DNA from: Bifidobacterium sp. WK012_4_13
Lineage (GTDB): Bacteria; Actinomycetota; Actinomycetes; Actinomycetales; Bifidobacteriaceae
NCBI RefSeq assembly: GCF_041080835.1
Contig: NZ_CP129683.1
Span: 620,001-684,000 of the forward strand
Direction of reading: 5' to 3'
DNA: 64,000 nucleotides
The position numbers and the translations under genes are program-made. Positions 36,245-47,263 of this stretch are shown in pieces; position 1 is the first letter of the stretch; every line of letters starts with the position of its first letter. A model generated the notes under the pieces. It was not told the DNA's origin. It made no database searches and saw only the letters and a list, made by a program, of their open reading frames with translations.

Positions 36245-38185
36245 CTATATCGTGCTCGATTCGAGCAACTCCCGGGCATGGCGCAGCGAAGTGGTGGATT
36301 CGCTTCCAGCGAGCATCCGAGCGATCTCATGCTCTCGTGACTCGCCTTCGACCTTGTTGACGATTGTCTCGATGCGAGCGCCGCCTTCGACGGCTGAATC
36401 GGCAACGGAACTTTTGCTGACGGTGTATTGGGTCTGCGCCCATGATGCGACCTGGGCAAGATGCGTCACCACAATCACCTGAGCCCTGCGCGACAGCGTC
36501 GCAAGACGCTTCCCAAGTTCGACGGCCGCCTTGCCGCCAACGCCGGCATCGACCTCGTCAAAGATGAAGACCATTCCATCGGGCTGAGATGTCTCAGAAG
36601 ACGACGTCAGGGATTCAGTATGCTCCGATTTAGCATGCCCAGGTTCAGCATGGTCCGATTCAGCATGCCCAGATTCAGCATGCTCTCCCAGGTTCTCAGA
36701 AGCCTTGGGATCCCCGGAATCTCTGGATTCAGGCGATCCGGAAGGAGCCCTTCCGACCATAGACAGCTCCAATGCCAGCATGAGTCGGCTCAATTCACCG
36801 CCCGAGGCGCTTTTTCCCATGGGCAGTCCGGGCGATCCGGGAAAAGGCGTGAACACGAATTCGATGTCGTCGCAACCGTGAGAGTCCAGACCAGCTTCGA
36901 GGGTTTCCGAGGACACATGCGTGGAAGCATCCTTCGGCTTGTGATCCGGAGCATCACTGCGAGGCTGCAGTCGAGACGTGACCTTGATCTCAAGGCGGGA
37001 CCCCTGCATTGCCAATGATGCAAGCTCGGCACTCACATGCGCTCCGAGCTTCACGGCGGCATGCGTGCGCGATTGCGACAGCCGCGCAGCTGCGGCGGCA
37101 AGCTGGTTCAACACTTCGATTCGTCTTTCCTTGAGCTCGGCGACATGCTCAGGCGAGGCTTCCAGGTCTTCCAGCTCAAGCTGCGCCCTGTCCCGCCATC
37201 GCATCACTTCCCCGATGTCGGTGCCCCAATGCTGCACCAGGTCGTTCAGCGTGTGGATGCGTGAGTTGATGGCATCCAGGTCGCCATCCTCGTCGTCCCC
37301 ATCGAGCTGCCCTGCCAGGCTGAACACGATGTCGGAAAGTTCCTCATCCACCGATTGCAGCCGCTTCACGATCTCGTCGAAGGCAGCGGGAACGCCGATA
37401 TCCTCCAAGGCTCGTATCGCTGCATGGATTTTCACGATGGCGTCGGGCTGGTCCTCGTCCACGCCAATCTGCGAAGCGTCGAGCGAAGACAGCGCATCGT
37501 TCACCCCCTGGATGATGGTCGCAGCATTCTCTATGCGTTCGCGCCGTGACCTGAGCTCCTCGAGCTCACCAGACTTCGGAGAGGCAGCATCGATCTTGGC
37601 GATGGATTCACGCAGATAGTCAGCGCGATCGTTCGCCGATTCCTGTTGCCGTGTCAAGGCGCTCAAGCGCCCGTCCAAGTCTTGCAATGAGCCCCAGAGT
37701 GCGCTGTAGCGATCTTTCAATTCCTCGTTCTGGGCATAGCGGTCAAGCATTTCCCGTTGCCGTGCCGTGGATGCGAGTCTCATCTGATCCGACTGTCCAT
37801 GAATGGTGACCAGTTCCATGCCCACGTCATGAAGCAGCGACCGTGGCACCGTATGACCATTGAGAATCGCACGTGAACGTCTCTGCGCGGGCAACGAGCG
37901 AGTCAGGAAAAGCTCCCCATCCTCAGCCTCCACCCCCGCGCTCAGCGCGATGGAGGACGCCTCGGACCCCTCGGCAACATGAAAGATGCCCTGTGCCCAT
38001 ACATCCCGATCCGACGAATCGGTGCGCCCCGTCTGGGCACTTGCCCCGGATATCAGACGTATGGCATCCAGAAGCATGGATTTTCCGGCACCGGTCTCGC
38101 CAGTGATCGCAGTCATTCCAGCGCCAAAGCCGAGATTCGCGTGACGTATCGGACCAAGATTGCGGATTTCCAGCTCCTCAAGCAT
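36245..38185 (-). CDS. recN: DNA repair protein RecN
   Basis: RecN (646 aa), an SMC-like ATPase in double-strand break repair. Walker A GETGAGKSMLLDAI is near residue 30, coiled-coil arms occupy about 160-350, and the C-terminal half has GKSASGGELSRLMLALEL (signature) and FIFDEVDAGVGGKAAVELGK (Walker B). Between these last two motifs is an inserted, 15-bp-repeat-encoded segment of His-Ala-Glu-Ser units not found in typical RecN. ATG at 38185 overlaps the nadK stop by 8 nt; the 37 codons upstream in frame are discounted. Confidence 0.95.
   Translation of the reverse strand: MLEELEIRNLGPIRHANLGFGAGMTAITGETGAGKSMLLDAIRLISGASAQTGRTDSSDRDVWAQGIFHVAEGSEASSIALSAGVEAEDGELFLTRSLPAQRRSRAILNGHTVPRSLLHDVGMELVTIHGQSDQMRLASTARQREMLDRYAQNEELKDRYSALWGSLQDLDGRLSALTRQQESANDRADYLRESIAKIDAASPKSGELEELRSRRERIENAATIIQGVNDALSSLDASQIGVDEDQPDAIVKIHAAIRALEDIGVPAAFDEIVKRLQSVDEELSDIVFSLAGQLDGDDEDGDLDAINSRIHTLNDLVQHWGTDIGEVMRWRDRAQLELEDLEASPEHVAELKERRIEVLNQLAAAAARLSQSRTHAAVKLGAHVSAELASLAMQGSRLEIKVTSRLQPRSDAPDHKPKDASTHVSSETLEAGLDSHGCDDIEFVFTPFPGSPGLPMGKSASGGELSRLMLALELSMVGRAPSGSPESRDSGDPKASENLGEHAESGHAESDHAEPGHAKSEHTESLTSSSETSQPDGMVFIFDEVDAGVGGKAAVELGKRLATLSRRAQVIVVTHLAQVASWAQTQYTVSKSSVADSAVEGGARIETIVNKVEGESREHEIARMLAGSESTTSLRHARELLESSTI
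36610..36684. repeat. In-frame tandem array in recN, 5 x 15 bp
   Basis: Five 15-bp units (36610-36684) vary around GATTCAGCATGCCCA and encode HAESG, HAESD, HAEPG, HAKSE and HTES-type pentapeptides in the linker between the RecN signature and Walker B. Confidence 0.88.
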
Positions 38186-39200
38186 TGGCGTCCCCATCCG
38201 TGGCATCCTGCACTGGACGATCATAAGATGCCTTGGCACTTGAATCGACTGAGCCGAGAATCGTCTCGGCGCCCTCTGGTCTGCGGGACTGTTCATAGCT
38301 CATGTTCCCGAACTGCCCTTCATAATGGCGGCTTTCGCGCCACCCTATCACGGGCAGGCTGAATTTGGTCACAAGTCGCTTGGTGAACGACGTGCCCGAG
38401 AGACGTGCCAGCCGCAGCCTGTCTCGCGACTCGCGGACCAGGACGCGAGAACCCTTGGGAACCCAGCGCTGCCGACGTCCGTCACAGCAGATCCAACCGT
38501 CTGAGGTCGATTCGTCAAGGACGTCAAAGGTAAAGGTCGAACTTGAACCGATGATCAATGGTCTTGCAAACAGCGCGTGCGCGGCCAGAGGCACCATCTG
38601 CAGTGCCTGGACGTCAGGCCATACGATGGGACCGCCGGCAGAGAAGGCGTAGGCCGTCGATCCCGTCGGCGTCGCGACTATCACCCCGTCGCATCCGAAT
38701 GAACTCATCTCGACGTCATTGACCCGGATGCTGAGCTCAACCATCTTGCCTCGATCGGAACGCTCGAGTGTCATGTCGTTCAGTGCCCAGTCGGTGATCG
38801 GCTGCTTGGATTCGGGCAGCCACACATCCACGTGAGCCACCATCCTCGCGTCGATCGAATAGTCGCGATCGGCGATCTTGCCAATCGCCTCGCTCATCTG
38901 GAAGCTCTCGAATTCCGCCAGGAACCCGACATGCCCAAGGTTGATGCCGACTATAGGCACGTTCGTGCATTTCACCAACTCAGCAGCGCCGAGCATCGTA
39001 CCATCGCCACCGAGAACCACGACTATCTCGGTATCGTCGTCGACGACTCGAGGTTGCGCCCCATAGGCGGGAGCCTCCAGATTATCGATGACCTTGACCG
39101 TGAAACCGGATTCCTGGAGATGCTCCACCGCCTCGCTGACGACATTGCCGCTCGAACGAATGCGCCGATGGGTGACGACCACAGCCTTGCGTCGAATCAT
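38178..39200 (-). CDS. nadK: NAD kinase
   Basis: NAD kinase (340 aa from ATG 39200) makes NADP from NAD and ATP. The GGDGTMLGAAELV motif (Asp catalytic) near residue 65, NLGHVGFLAEFE, and the diagnostic TPTGSTAYAFSAGGPIVWPD are present. The last 60 residues form an unusual polar extension. AAGGA lies upstream of the chosen start; the frame is open to 39260. It lies between tlyA and recN, a gene order common in Actinobacteria. Confidence 0.95.
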   Translation of the reverse strand: MIRRKAVVVTHRRIRSSGNVVSEAVEHLQESGFTVKVIDNLEAPAYGAQPRVVDDDTEIVVVLGGDGTMLGAAELVKCTNVPIVGINLGHVGFLAEFESFQMSEAIGKIADRDYSIDARMVAHVDVWLPESKQPITDWALNDMTLERSDRGKMVELSIRVNDVEMSSFGCDGVIVATPTGSTAYAFSAGGPIVWPDVQALQMVPLAAHALFARPLIIGSSSTFTFDVLDESTSDGWICCDGRRQRWVPKGSRVLVRESRDRLRLARLSGTSFTKRLVTKFSLPVIGWRESRHYEGQFGNMSYEQSRRPEGAETILGSVDSSAKASYDRPVQDATDGDANA

Positions 39201-39357
39201 AGATCCATGTTCCTTCCCCAAGCAGATGGCGCCGCTTCCGGCAATCTTCCTGTTCTGCAAGCAATCCTAATCTCACCCGCAGAAAGTTGGGGCCGTTGGC
39301 TAAAAATCAACGATCGCATTGACATCGAAGGTCATGCTGCACGAGGGGACGTCAGAC

Positions 39358-40137
39358 TCAGGCGACTCGAAATTCCAGCCAGAGCAGGTATTCCCTGTTG
39401 CCATGCGTGCCCTCTATCGGCGACGGGGCAGAGCCGCGCACCGAGAAGCCGTTGCCGCGCGCGCAGTCGACAACGCTGCGCAATGCCTCTTCTCGGAGTG
39501 CCTCACTCTCGACTATGCCGTGATGTCCCAGACGTTTCCGTCCGACCTCGAACTGCGGCTTGACGAGGAATATGCAAGTGGCATCTCGTCGCAGGAACGA
39601 TGCTATTGCCGGAATGACGTAGGTAAGCGAGATGAACGAAACATCCGAGACGATGTATCCGGGATCGAAGGGCAGATCCTTGGCACAGACGTCTCGAATG
39701 TTGAGACCATCCATCTCAAGGACGCGGGAATCGGATGCTATGCGCTCGTCCAGCTGACCATGTCCGACGTCCAGCGCCATGACCCGCCTGGCACCACGCC
39801 GCAAGAGGAAATCCGTGAATCCACCCGTGGATGCGCCGATGTCCAGGCAATCCATATCCCTTGCGTCGGGAAGACCCAGCGGGGTGAACGCCTCGAAGGC
39901 ACCGGCCAGCTTCAACGCGCCGCGGGAGACATAATTCTCACCAAGATCGACCGAAATCCTGTCCTCGACGCTCACAGGAAGGGAGCTCTTGGTGACGATG
40001 CGCGAATTCACCTGGACCTTCCCGGTGGCTATGGCCTGCTGCGCCTTGGTTCGTGACCGTATGAGACCTCGTATGACAAGCTCTTGGTCCAGCCGCGTCA
40101 CCGACTGAGCTTGCGTGCCATCAGTGTGACGCATCAT
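39358..40137 (-). CDS. tlyA: TlyA-family rRNA 2'-O-methyltransferase
   Basis: A 259-aa TlyA protein. N-terminal S4 RNA-binding domain (IRGLIRSRTKAQQAIATGKV) is followed by an FtsJ-like methyltransferase domain with the SAM loop CLDIGASTGGFTDFLLRRGA and VSDVSFISLTYVIPAI. In mycobacteria TlyA methylates C1409 of 16S and C1920 of 23S rRNA, and its loss gives capreomycin resistance. Overlaps the upstream small gene by 17 bp. Confidence 0.93.
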   Translation of the reverse strand: MMRHTDGTQAQSVTRLDQELVIRGLIRSRTKAQQAIATGKVQVNSRIVTKSSLPVSVEDRISVDLGENYVSRGALKLAGAFEAFTPLGLPDARDMDCLDIGASTGGFTDFLLRRGARRVMALDVGHGQLDERIASDSRVLEMDGLNIRDVCAKDLPFDPGYIVSDVSFISLTYVIPAIASFLRRDATCIFLVKPQFEVGRKRLGHHGIVESEALREEALRSVVDCARGNGFSVRGSAPSPIEGTHGNREYLLWLEFRVA

Positions 40138-40408
40138 CCAGCTCTTGCTGCAGCTTCTTCAGCACGGAGGTGAAGGTCTGCACCTGATCGCCCAGCTCCG
40201 CCCCCTCGATGTTCGAAAGCTCGGGAAAGCGCCGCTCGATATCATTGCCGGGCGTGTCATTAGTCTTCGCGGATGACCTCGCATCCATGGCTTGCGCGGA
40301 TGATCCCGCGTCCATGCCCGCCTGTCCCAGAGCATCGCCGTATGTCGAATCCACGAACTCACTCACCCCGCGAGCCTGCATCGATTGCCTGTTCGATGGA
40401 TGTGACAT
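40121..40408 (-). CDS. Small conserved actinobacterial protein between HAD and tlyA genes
   Basis: A 95-aa hydrophilic protein. The last 40 residues (IERRFPELSNIEG ... FTSVLKKLQQELDDAS) look like a short amphipathic helix; the N-terminal half has a 27-bp duplication giving two Met-Asp-Ala-Ser-like segments. Its position, overlapping the HAD gene by 50 bp and tlyA by 17 bp, matches a short unnamed gene in the same place in other Actinobacteria. Function unknown. Confidence 0.65.
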   Translation of the reverse strand: MSHPSNRQSMQARGVSEFVDSTYGDALGQAGMDAGSSAQAMDARSSAKTNDTPGNDIERRFPELSNIEGAELGDQVQTFTSVLKKLQQELDDASH

Positions 40409-41444
40409 CGATCAGATTCGCATCCATGCCACCATCCATGGCTTCCCAGACGGCGCAACTTGCCGCACGCAGGGCATCCAAGCCATCATAGGAACCCATT
40501 GCCTCGTCGGAGGCATCAAGTTCGAACAGGGTGCCGGTGCGGCGAACCACACAACCGCGGCAGCGCCACTCCCCTTCGCCCAGTCGTGTCGCTGCGGGGT
40601 GAGCCATGTCGAGCCCAAGCAGGTCGCGAGCGATGAACGTGGGCCTCTGCATGGATGAGGCAGTCATGATCATCCTTGGCGTGGCAACACCGGTAAGGAC
40701 CACCAATGAATCGTAGTCACCGCGGTTCGCTGCCTCGATGTCGGTATCGAGACGATCGCCGACGGGGAGGCACGCGTCGCCTGGAATGGGCTGATCCGTA
40801 TGGGAGAAGAGCGTTCTCGCCTCGTCATACATCGCAGATTCGGGCTTGCCTGCCGAATCGAGCGGATGCTTGCCCGTCGTTTCGATTATCGGCAGCTGCA
40901 TTGCACCGTTTCCGGGAGCGATGCCCTGTTCACGAGGAATCGTCATGTCACGGTTGGTGACGTAATATTCGGCTCCCTGCTCGATCGCATAGGCTGCCTG
41001 TGCCAGCTCGTCAAAGCTCAGATCCTTGTGCCATGACTGCAGGACGGCATCCGGGTGGGCACGGGCATCGTCAACCACCTCGAAGCCCGACTTGCGCACC
41101 TCGTCACGAAGATGCTCGGCGCCGACAATGAGCACCTTCGCGCCGGTCGCAAGATGGTGGGTCAGCATTCTTGCCGCGACGATCGCGGAAGTTATGATGT
41201 CGGAACCGTCGGCATCCACGCCGAGACCACGCAGCTGTTCGGCCACGGTGTCGGGGAATCGCGAAGGATTGTTGGTCGTGTATGACGGTCTCATGCCCTC
41301 CGACTGAGCCTTGGCAATGCCTTCGGAGGCATGGACCACCGGATCGTCGCCTCGATACACCACCCCGTCGAGATCCAGGAGAGCGAGGGCATAGCGCCGT
41401 GCCAGAGGCTGTTCGCTTGCTTTGAGACACCTTGTGTGATTCAT
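40359..41444 (-). CDS. HAD-superfamily IIA hydrolase (NagD-like phosphatase)
   Basis: A 361-aa HAD phosphatase. Motif I LLDLDGVVYRGDDPV, motif II TTNNPSRFP and motif IV GDRLDTDIEAANRGDYDSL define the IIA (NagD/phosphoglycolate or p-nitrophenyl phosphatase) class. The C-terminal 80 residues extend beyond the hydrolase domain. Start: ATG 41444 with AAGG 9 nt upstream; ATG 41450 also possible. Substrate unknown, probably a sugar or nucleotide phosphate. Confidence 0.86.
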   Translation of the reverse strand: MNHTRCLKASEQPLARRYALALLDLDGVVYRGDDPVVHASEGIAKAQSEGMRPSYTTNNPSRFPDTVAEQLRGLGVDADGSDIITSAIVAARMLTHHLATGAKVLIVGAEHLRDEVRKSGFEVVDDARAHPDAVLQSWHKDLSFDELAQAAYAIEQGAEYYVTNRDMTIPREQGIAPGNGAMQLPIIETTGKHPLDSAGKPESAMYDEARTLFSHTDQPIPGDACLPVGDRLDTDIEAANRGDYDSLVVLTGVATPRMIMTASSMQRPTFIARDLLGLDMAHPAATRLGEGEWRCRGCVVRRTGTLFELDASDEAMGSYDGLDALRAASCAVWEAMDGGMDANLIDVTSIEQAIDAGSRGE

Positions 41445-41487
41445 CGTCATCAACCTTAGTCGTTGTCAGCGTTAGTCGTTCTCAGCA

Positions 41488-43884
41488 TCAGTCGTTGTCA
41501 GCGTCAGCACTTTCGGAAGGCTTCTCGGCGGCCTGAGAAACAGCCGCTTCACTCTGCGATGCCGCGTCTTCCTGGGATTCGGTTCCTTCAGTGCTGGCTC
41601 CGGTCCGATGATCGGAAGGCTCTGCGGTCTTTTCGGTGAGTTCGGCGTCCGATGGCTCAGCCTCAGAAGACACATCTTCAGAAAACACTGGCTGGGAATC
41701 ATTGGACGTTGCAGAGTTTCCGGAAGCTACAGCACTCTCAGATACTCCAGCGCTCTCAGGAGATTCAGCGCTCTCAGAAACCCCGGCATCCGCCGCTGAT
41801 TCTCCGTCGGCATGACGGGCATCATATGAACGTTCACGAGGCGAATCGTAGCCGCCACGACGGTTCGAACGGCGATCATCCTCTGCTTCGATGCCAAGCG
41901 ATTCCAGATCGCTGTCCGAAATCTCCTCCAGATCGTGATCCACCACGATATCGTCGGCGGATTCGTCATCGTCGGCATCGGCATACTTCGCTTCGAGCGC
42001 GTCAAGAAGATCATCGAGTCCTGCAGCCTCGTCAGCCTTGCCCGCCTGCTCAAGGAAGTTCTGCTGCGCCTGGACGGCGCGCATGCGATATTCCCCCGAG
42101 AGCCCCTTGGCCTTGGCCAGGGTGGCCACCGTCTCTACCGCCTTGTCCATCAGACCAAGGTCCGCCAACGCGCCCGCATAGACGAGGAACATCTCTGCCT
42201 TTGCCTCGCCGCGAAGCTGCTTGCCCTCGTCGGAGGAAGCGACATCCAATGCCTTCCTCGGATTGCCCAGGCCGCGTTCGCAGTCGGCGATGAATGGAAG
42301 ATAGTCCAAATATCCGTTCATGCGGAAAGCCGTTCTGAACTCGCGCATGGCCAGCTTGTATTCACCCTGACGATACGCGATGAAGGCGAGCGTCTCACGT
42401 GCGATGTCGACTCGGGAAGCCTGCCGGGCAACCCACTTCGCGTGGTCGAGCGCAGCCTTGGGATTATCCTCCTCAAGAGCATAGGCGGCCAGCATGTGCA
42501 GGCCGGTATTCTCCGCGTGCTCCTTGCTCAGACCTCGCAGATGCTCCTTCTCGTCCTTGGAAAGCATCGACCATTCCATGCCGCGCGGCATGCGTGGCTC
42601 GTCCGGACGACGATCCGTATACGGGTTCTGCGATGGGAAGCTGATCGTGCCATCGGAATTGCGACGTGGCAGGTCATGGCCATGCTCGTCGCGACGATAG
42701 GCATTATCGGAGCCTCGGCGGTCGAAACGCCTTCCATCACCGTGCTCGCGGCTGCCCCCGGCTCTTCTGTCAGAATCACGATGTTCGAAATGGCGGCCAT
42801 TATGGTCATTGCGATCAAAGCGGTCATTGCCTCGACGGTCATTACGATCGTAGCGATCATTGCGGTCGTAGTGGTCATTACGATCATTGCCTCGACGGTC
42901 ATCACGGCGATCGCCATGGCTGTTGGAACGGTCGAAATGGCGGTCATTACGATCATTACGGTCATTACGGTCGAAGCGACGATTGCCGTAGCTGCGGCCG
43001 CCGTCACGATTGTCACCACGCCTATCGAAGCCGCGGTGTTCAGAATTACGATGCTCGGAATTACGGTTGCCGTAGCTGCGACGCTCACCGCCACGATTCT
43101 CGCTGCGATTGCCGCGGCGGTCATCATTGCCATAGTTCTTGCGGAAGCTGCGACGCTCGCCACCCTCACGGCTCTCGCCGGGAGATTGACGTCTGTTAGA
43201 GAAACGACGGTCGGCGTTGCCGCCGCGACGGTCTGCGTTGCCGCGACTGTCGTTTCCTCGGTTGCGGCTATCGAATCGACGGTCTCCCGAATGGCGTTCG
43301 CCTGAATTGCCACGCCCCTCGAAGCCACGACGATCGCCATCACCGCGCTGATCATTGCCGCGTCGGTCATTGCTGAAGCGGCGCTCACCGTAATCGCTGC
43401 GGCGTTCACCTGATTTTCCATGCCCACCGAAGCCACGACGATCGCCATCGTTGCGTCTGTCCCCATCACGCCGGTCGTTGCCAAAGCGGCGGCCACCTGC
43501 ATTTCGGCGGTCCCCGCCGAAACGACGACCACCATTGCCACCCTCGCCACGCGAACGGCCATGTTCGAATTGACGTGAGTCACCGAAATGACGTTCGTGA
43601 CTGTCATGGCTCCTATGCTCACCCGATGCATCAGGGTTCTCGGAGTTGAAGCTCCGGCCTTCCTGCCTGCGGCGATCGCCTGACGGTCCACGCGAACCGT
43701 AGCCGCCACGCGATGATGAGTCTCCATGGGAATGCGAGTTCCTGCGCGGGCCGAAACCCGAACGGGAAGATGAATGATTGCTGTCCGAACGACCCCTATA
43801 GGATCCTCTTGACTGATTCCCGCCAGCTCTGCCGCGTCCTCTGTCTTTTCCCGACTGCCCTGAATTGCCTTCACGCTCTGCCAT
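41488..43884 (-). CDS. Very large disordered Arg/Asp/Gly-rich protein with TPR-like core
   Basis: A 798-aa protein in three parts. Residues 1 to about 430 are a low-complexity Arg/Gly/Asn/Asp/Ser region built from short imperfect repeats (GDRR, GERR, DRND, HFD). About 430-660 is helical and TPR-like, with LHMLAAYALEEDNPKAALDH and AFRMNGYLDYLPFIADCERG. The last 140 residues are very acidic and Ser/Glu-rich. The N-terminal part resembles RGG-type RNA-binding or condensate-forming tails. Actinobacteria carry TPR proteins near this locus; the function is unknown. ATG 43884 has AAGGA upstream. Confidence 0.82.
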   Translation of the reverse strand: MAEREGNSGQSGKDRGRGRAGGNQSRGSYRGRSDSNHSSSRSGFGPRRNSHSHGDSSSRGGYGSRGPSGDRRRQEGRSFNSENPDASGEHRSHDSHERHFGDSRQFEHGRSRGEGGNGGRRFGGDRRNAGGRRFGNDRRDGDRRNDGDRRGFGGHGKSGERRSDYGERRFSNDRRGNDQRGDGDRRGFEGRGNSGERHSGDRRFDSRNRGNDSRGNADRRGGNADRRFSNRRQSPGESREGGERRSFRKNYGNDDRRGNRSENRGGERRSYGNRNSEHRNSEHRGFDRRGDNRDGGRSYGNRRFDRNDRNDRNDRHFDRSNSHGDRRDDRRGNDRNDHYDRNDRYDRNDRRGNDRFDRNDHNGRHFEHRDSDRRAGGSREHGDGRRFDRRGSDNAYRRDEHGHDLPRRNSDGTISFPSQNPYTDRRPDEPRMPRGMEWSMLSKDEKEHLRGLSKEHAENTGLHMLAAYALEEDNPKAALDHAKWVARQASRVDIARETLAFIAYRQGEYKLAMREFRTAFRMNGYLDYLPFIADCERGLGNPRKALDVASSDEGKQLRGEAKAEMFLVYAGALADLGLMDKAVETVATLAKAKGLSGEYRMRAVQAQQNFLEQAGKADEAAGLDDLLDALEAKYADADDDESADDIVVDHDLEEISDSDLESLGIEAEDDRRSNRRGGYDSPRERSYDARHADGESAADAGVSESAESPESAGVSESAVASGNSATSNDSQPVFSEDVSSEAEPSDAELTEKTAEPSDHRTGASTEGTESQEDAASQSEAAVSQAAEKPSESADADND
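41731..41784. repeat. In-frame array, 3 x 18 bp, in the disordered protein gene
   Basis: Three 18-bp units (41731-41748, 41749-41766, 41767-41784) around AGCGCTCTCAG encode Glu-Ser-Ala-type hexapeptides in the acidic C-terminus. Confidence 0.7.
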
Positions 43885-44044
43885 ATTCAATCCTTATTCC
43901 ATACCTTGTCCGGCATCCCAATGATGCCAACGCGCCTGTCGTCCATGCTGAGACGTCACCGCACACAATCACTCACTATTTTCTTGTTGCCGCTGCATGA
44001 TCCTTGGATCTCGACTCATCGAGGTCGCAAGACATCGAACGGCA

Positions 44045-45373
44045 CTAGCCCTGCAGGCGAACGGCTCCTATTGTTTTCTTTCCCCTGCGAATCACTGCGA
44101 ATCCACCTTGCAGAAAGTCTTTGACACCAAGTTCGGCGTCGGTGTCTTCGACACGGGCGTTGTTGACATACATGCCACCCGATGTGATGATTTTACGCGC
44201 TTGCGAGACGGAAGCAAACAGGCCTGCGCTCACAGCGGCCTCCACGATGCGTTCACCGGTCGCGGCTTTGGCGAAGTCCGGCTCGCTTCCATCGGTGGAC
44301 GGCACCCTTACGCCTTCCAACGAGGCCTCCAAGGTATCCGCATCGATCTCACGCAGGTCCGCTCCACGCCCGAACAGCGCCGAGGCGGCATCGATCGCCT
44401 GCTGGGTCGCATGCTCACCATGGACGAAGCTCGTCACCTCCCATGCAAGCGTCCTCTGCGCATGCCGCGCACCAGGATCCTCGCTCACCTCTGCCTCAAG
44501 CTGCTCGATCTCGCTCTTGGGAAGGAAGGTGAAGTACTTCAGCAGTCTGATGACCTGATCGTCAGGCTGGTTGAACCAGAACTGATAGAAGCGATATGGA
44601 CTGAGCATCGTCGCATCAAGCCAGATTGCGCCACCCTCTGACTTGCCGAACTTCTTGCCCTGGGCGTCGGTGATGATCGGAGACGTCATCACGCTCACGT
44701 TCTCGCCACGCACCTTGTGAATCAGGTCAAGGCCACTGACAAGATTGCCCCACTGGTCATTGCCCCCCAGCTCAAGCACACAGCCGTGACTGTCGAAAAG
44801 ATGCAGGAAATCATTGCCCTGCAAGACCTGATAGCTGAATTCCGTGAATGAGATCCCTTCGTCTGAATTGAGACGACGAGCCACGATATCCTTGTTCAGC
44901 ATGGTTCCGAGTCGGAAGTTCTTGCCGACGTCACGCAGAAAGTCGATGACCGACATCTTGCCAGTCCAGTCAAGGTTGTTGACGTACTGCACCGCATTGT
45001 CGCCATCCGAAGAGAGGAAACGGCCTATCTGGTCACGAAGGCGCTCGACCCAACGTTCGACGGTCTCAGCCGGGTTGAGCGTTCGCTCACCCGATTCGCG
45101 GGGATCGCCGATCAGTCCCGTCGCTCCCCCGACAAGCGCATATGGGCGATGCCCTGCGGCCTGAAGATGGCGCATGTTGATGAGCTGGACGAGATTGCCG
45201 ATATGGAGCGAGGGAGCTGTGGGATCGAAGCCTGCATAGAAGCTGATCGGCTTGCCATTGAGCGTCTCATAAAGACGTGTTTCATCAGTGTGTTGAGCTA
45301 TGAGACCGCGCCATTGCAATTCGTCAGACAACGAGTCGAAGCCTGCCTGCCTGTAGTCCGTAACCTGCACCAT
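44045..45373 (-). CDS. tyrS: Tyrosine-tRNA ligase
   Basis: TyrRS (442 aa), class I synthetase. HIGH-type motif [12 protein letters not shown] near residue 50, [11 protein letters not shown] as the KMSKS loop near 240, and a C-terminal S4 domain ([19 protein letters not shown]). ATG 45373 is chosen because the family begins a few residues before a [15 protein letters not shown] segment; a GTG at 45421 would add 16 residues. No T-box is visible upstream. Confidence 0.95.
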   Translation of the reverse strand: MVQVTDYRQAGFDSLSDELQWRGLIAQHTDETRLYETLNGKPISFYAGFDPTAPSLHIGNLVQLINMRHLQAAGHRPYALVGGATGLIGDPRESGERTLNPAETVERWVERLRDQIGRFLSSDGDNAVQYVNNLDWTGKMSVIDFLRDVGKNFRLGTMLNKDIVARRLNSDEGISFTEFSYQVLQGNDFLHLFDSHGCVLELGGNDQWGNLVSGLDLIHKVRGENVSVMTSPIITDAQGKKFGKSEGGAIWLDATMLSPYRFYQFWFNQPDDQVIRLLKYFTFLPKSEIEQLEAEVSEDPGARHAQRTLAWEVTSFVHGEHATQQAIDAASALFGRGADLREIDADTLEASLEGVRVPSTDGSEPDFAKAATGERIVEAAVSAGLFASVSQARKIITSGGMYVNNARVEDTDAELGVKDFLQGGFAVIRRGKKTIGAVRLQG

Positions 45374-45607
45374 GTTCTGTGCCACTCCCCTTGTCGTGAG
45401 AAAACCGCGAATAATCGCCACGCCAGTATGTCAGAGAGCAGCGACACGCGGAAGGCATGCGCTGGGCGGCATCCGAAGCGGCCGGGAATGGATTGCTGCG
45501 GTCGCTTTCAGGGGTGCCTGCCCGGAGATGCCTGCTTGAAACGTCATTGCAGCCATTGCTTCAGCAATTGTTCCAGCTGATTCTCGCAAGAGGCCACCAT
45601 CATCCGT

Positions 45608-47149
<1,542 letters not shown>

Positions 47150-47152
47150 CTA

Positions 47153-47178
47153 GCGCAGCCCCGATTCTGGGGCTGCGC
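47153..47178. terminator. GC-rich stem upstream of argH
   Basis: A perfect 10-bp stem, GCGCAGCCCC / GGGGCTGCGC, with a 6-nt loop, between argG and argH. It may terminate or attenuate part of the argG transcript before argH; no T run follows on the minus strand. Confidence 0.5.
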
Positions 47179-47223
47179 CACACATCCTCATCCCGCCACA
47201 GGTTCGGCGTGATTCATCGATGG

Positions 47224-47252
47224 CCTCACGCCTGCAGCATGGCGGCGTGAGG
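47224..47252. terminator. Hairpin just after argG
   Basis: A 9-bp stem CCTCACGCC / GGCGTGAGG with an 11-nt loop, 12 bp past the argG stop. With the stem at 47153 it suggests a partial transcription barrier inside the arginine cluster. Confidence 0.5.
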
Positions 47253-47263
47253 TCTGACATCGA

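Noticed and set aside
41935..43305. 456-codon plus-strand frame rich in Ile/Val/Ala/Thr, looking like a membrane protein
   Set aside because: It is the complement of the Arg/Asp/Asn-rich repeat region; those codons read as hydrophobic residues on the other strand.
42528..43874. 448-codon minus-strand frame overlapping the large disordered protein
   Set aside because: A frame-shifted reading of the same repeats, with no start signal of its own.
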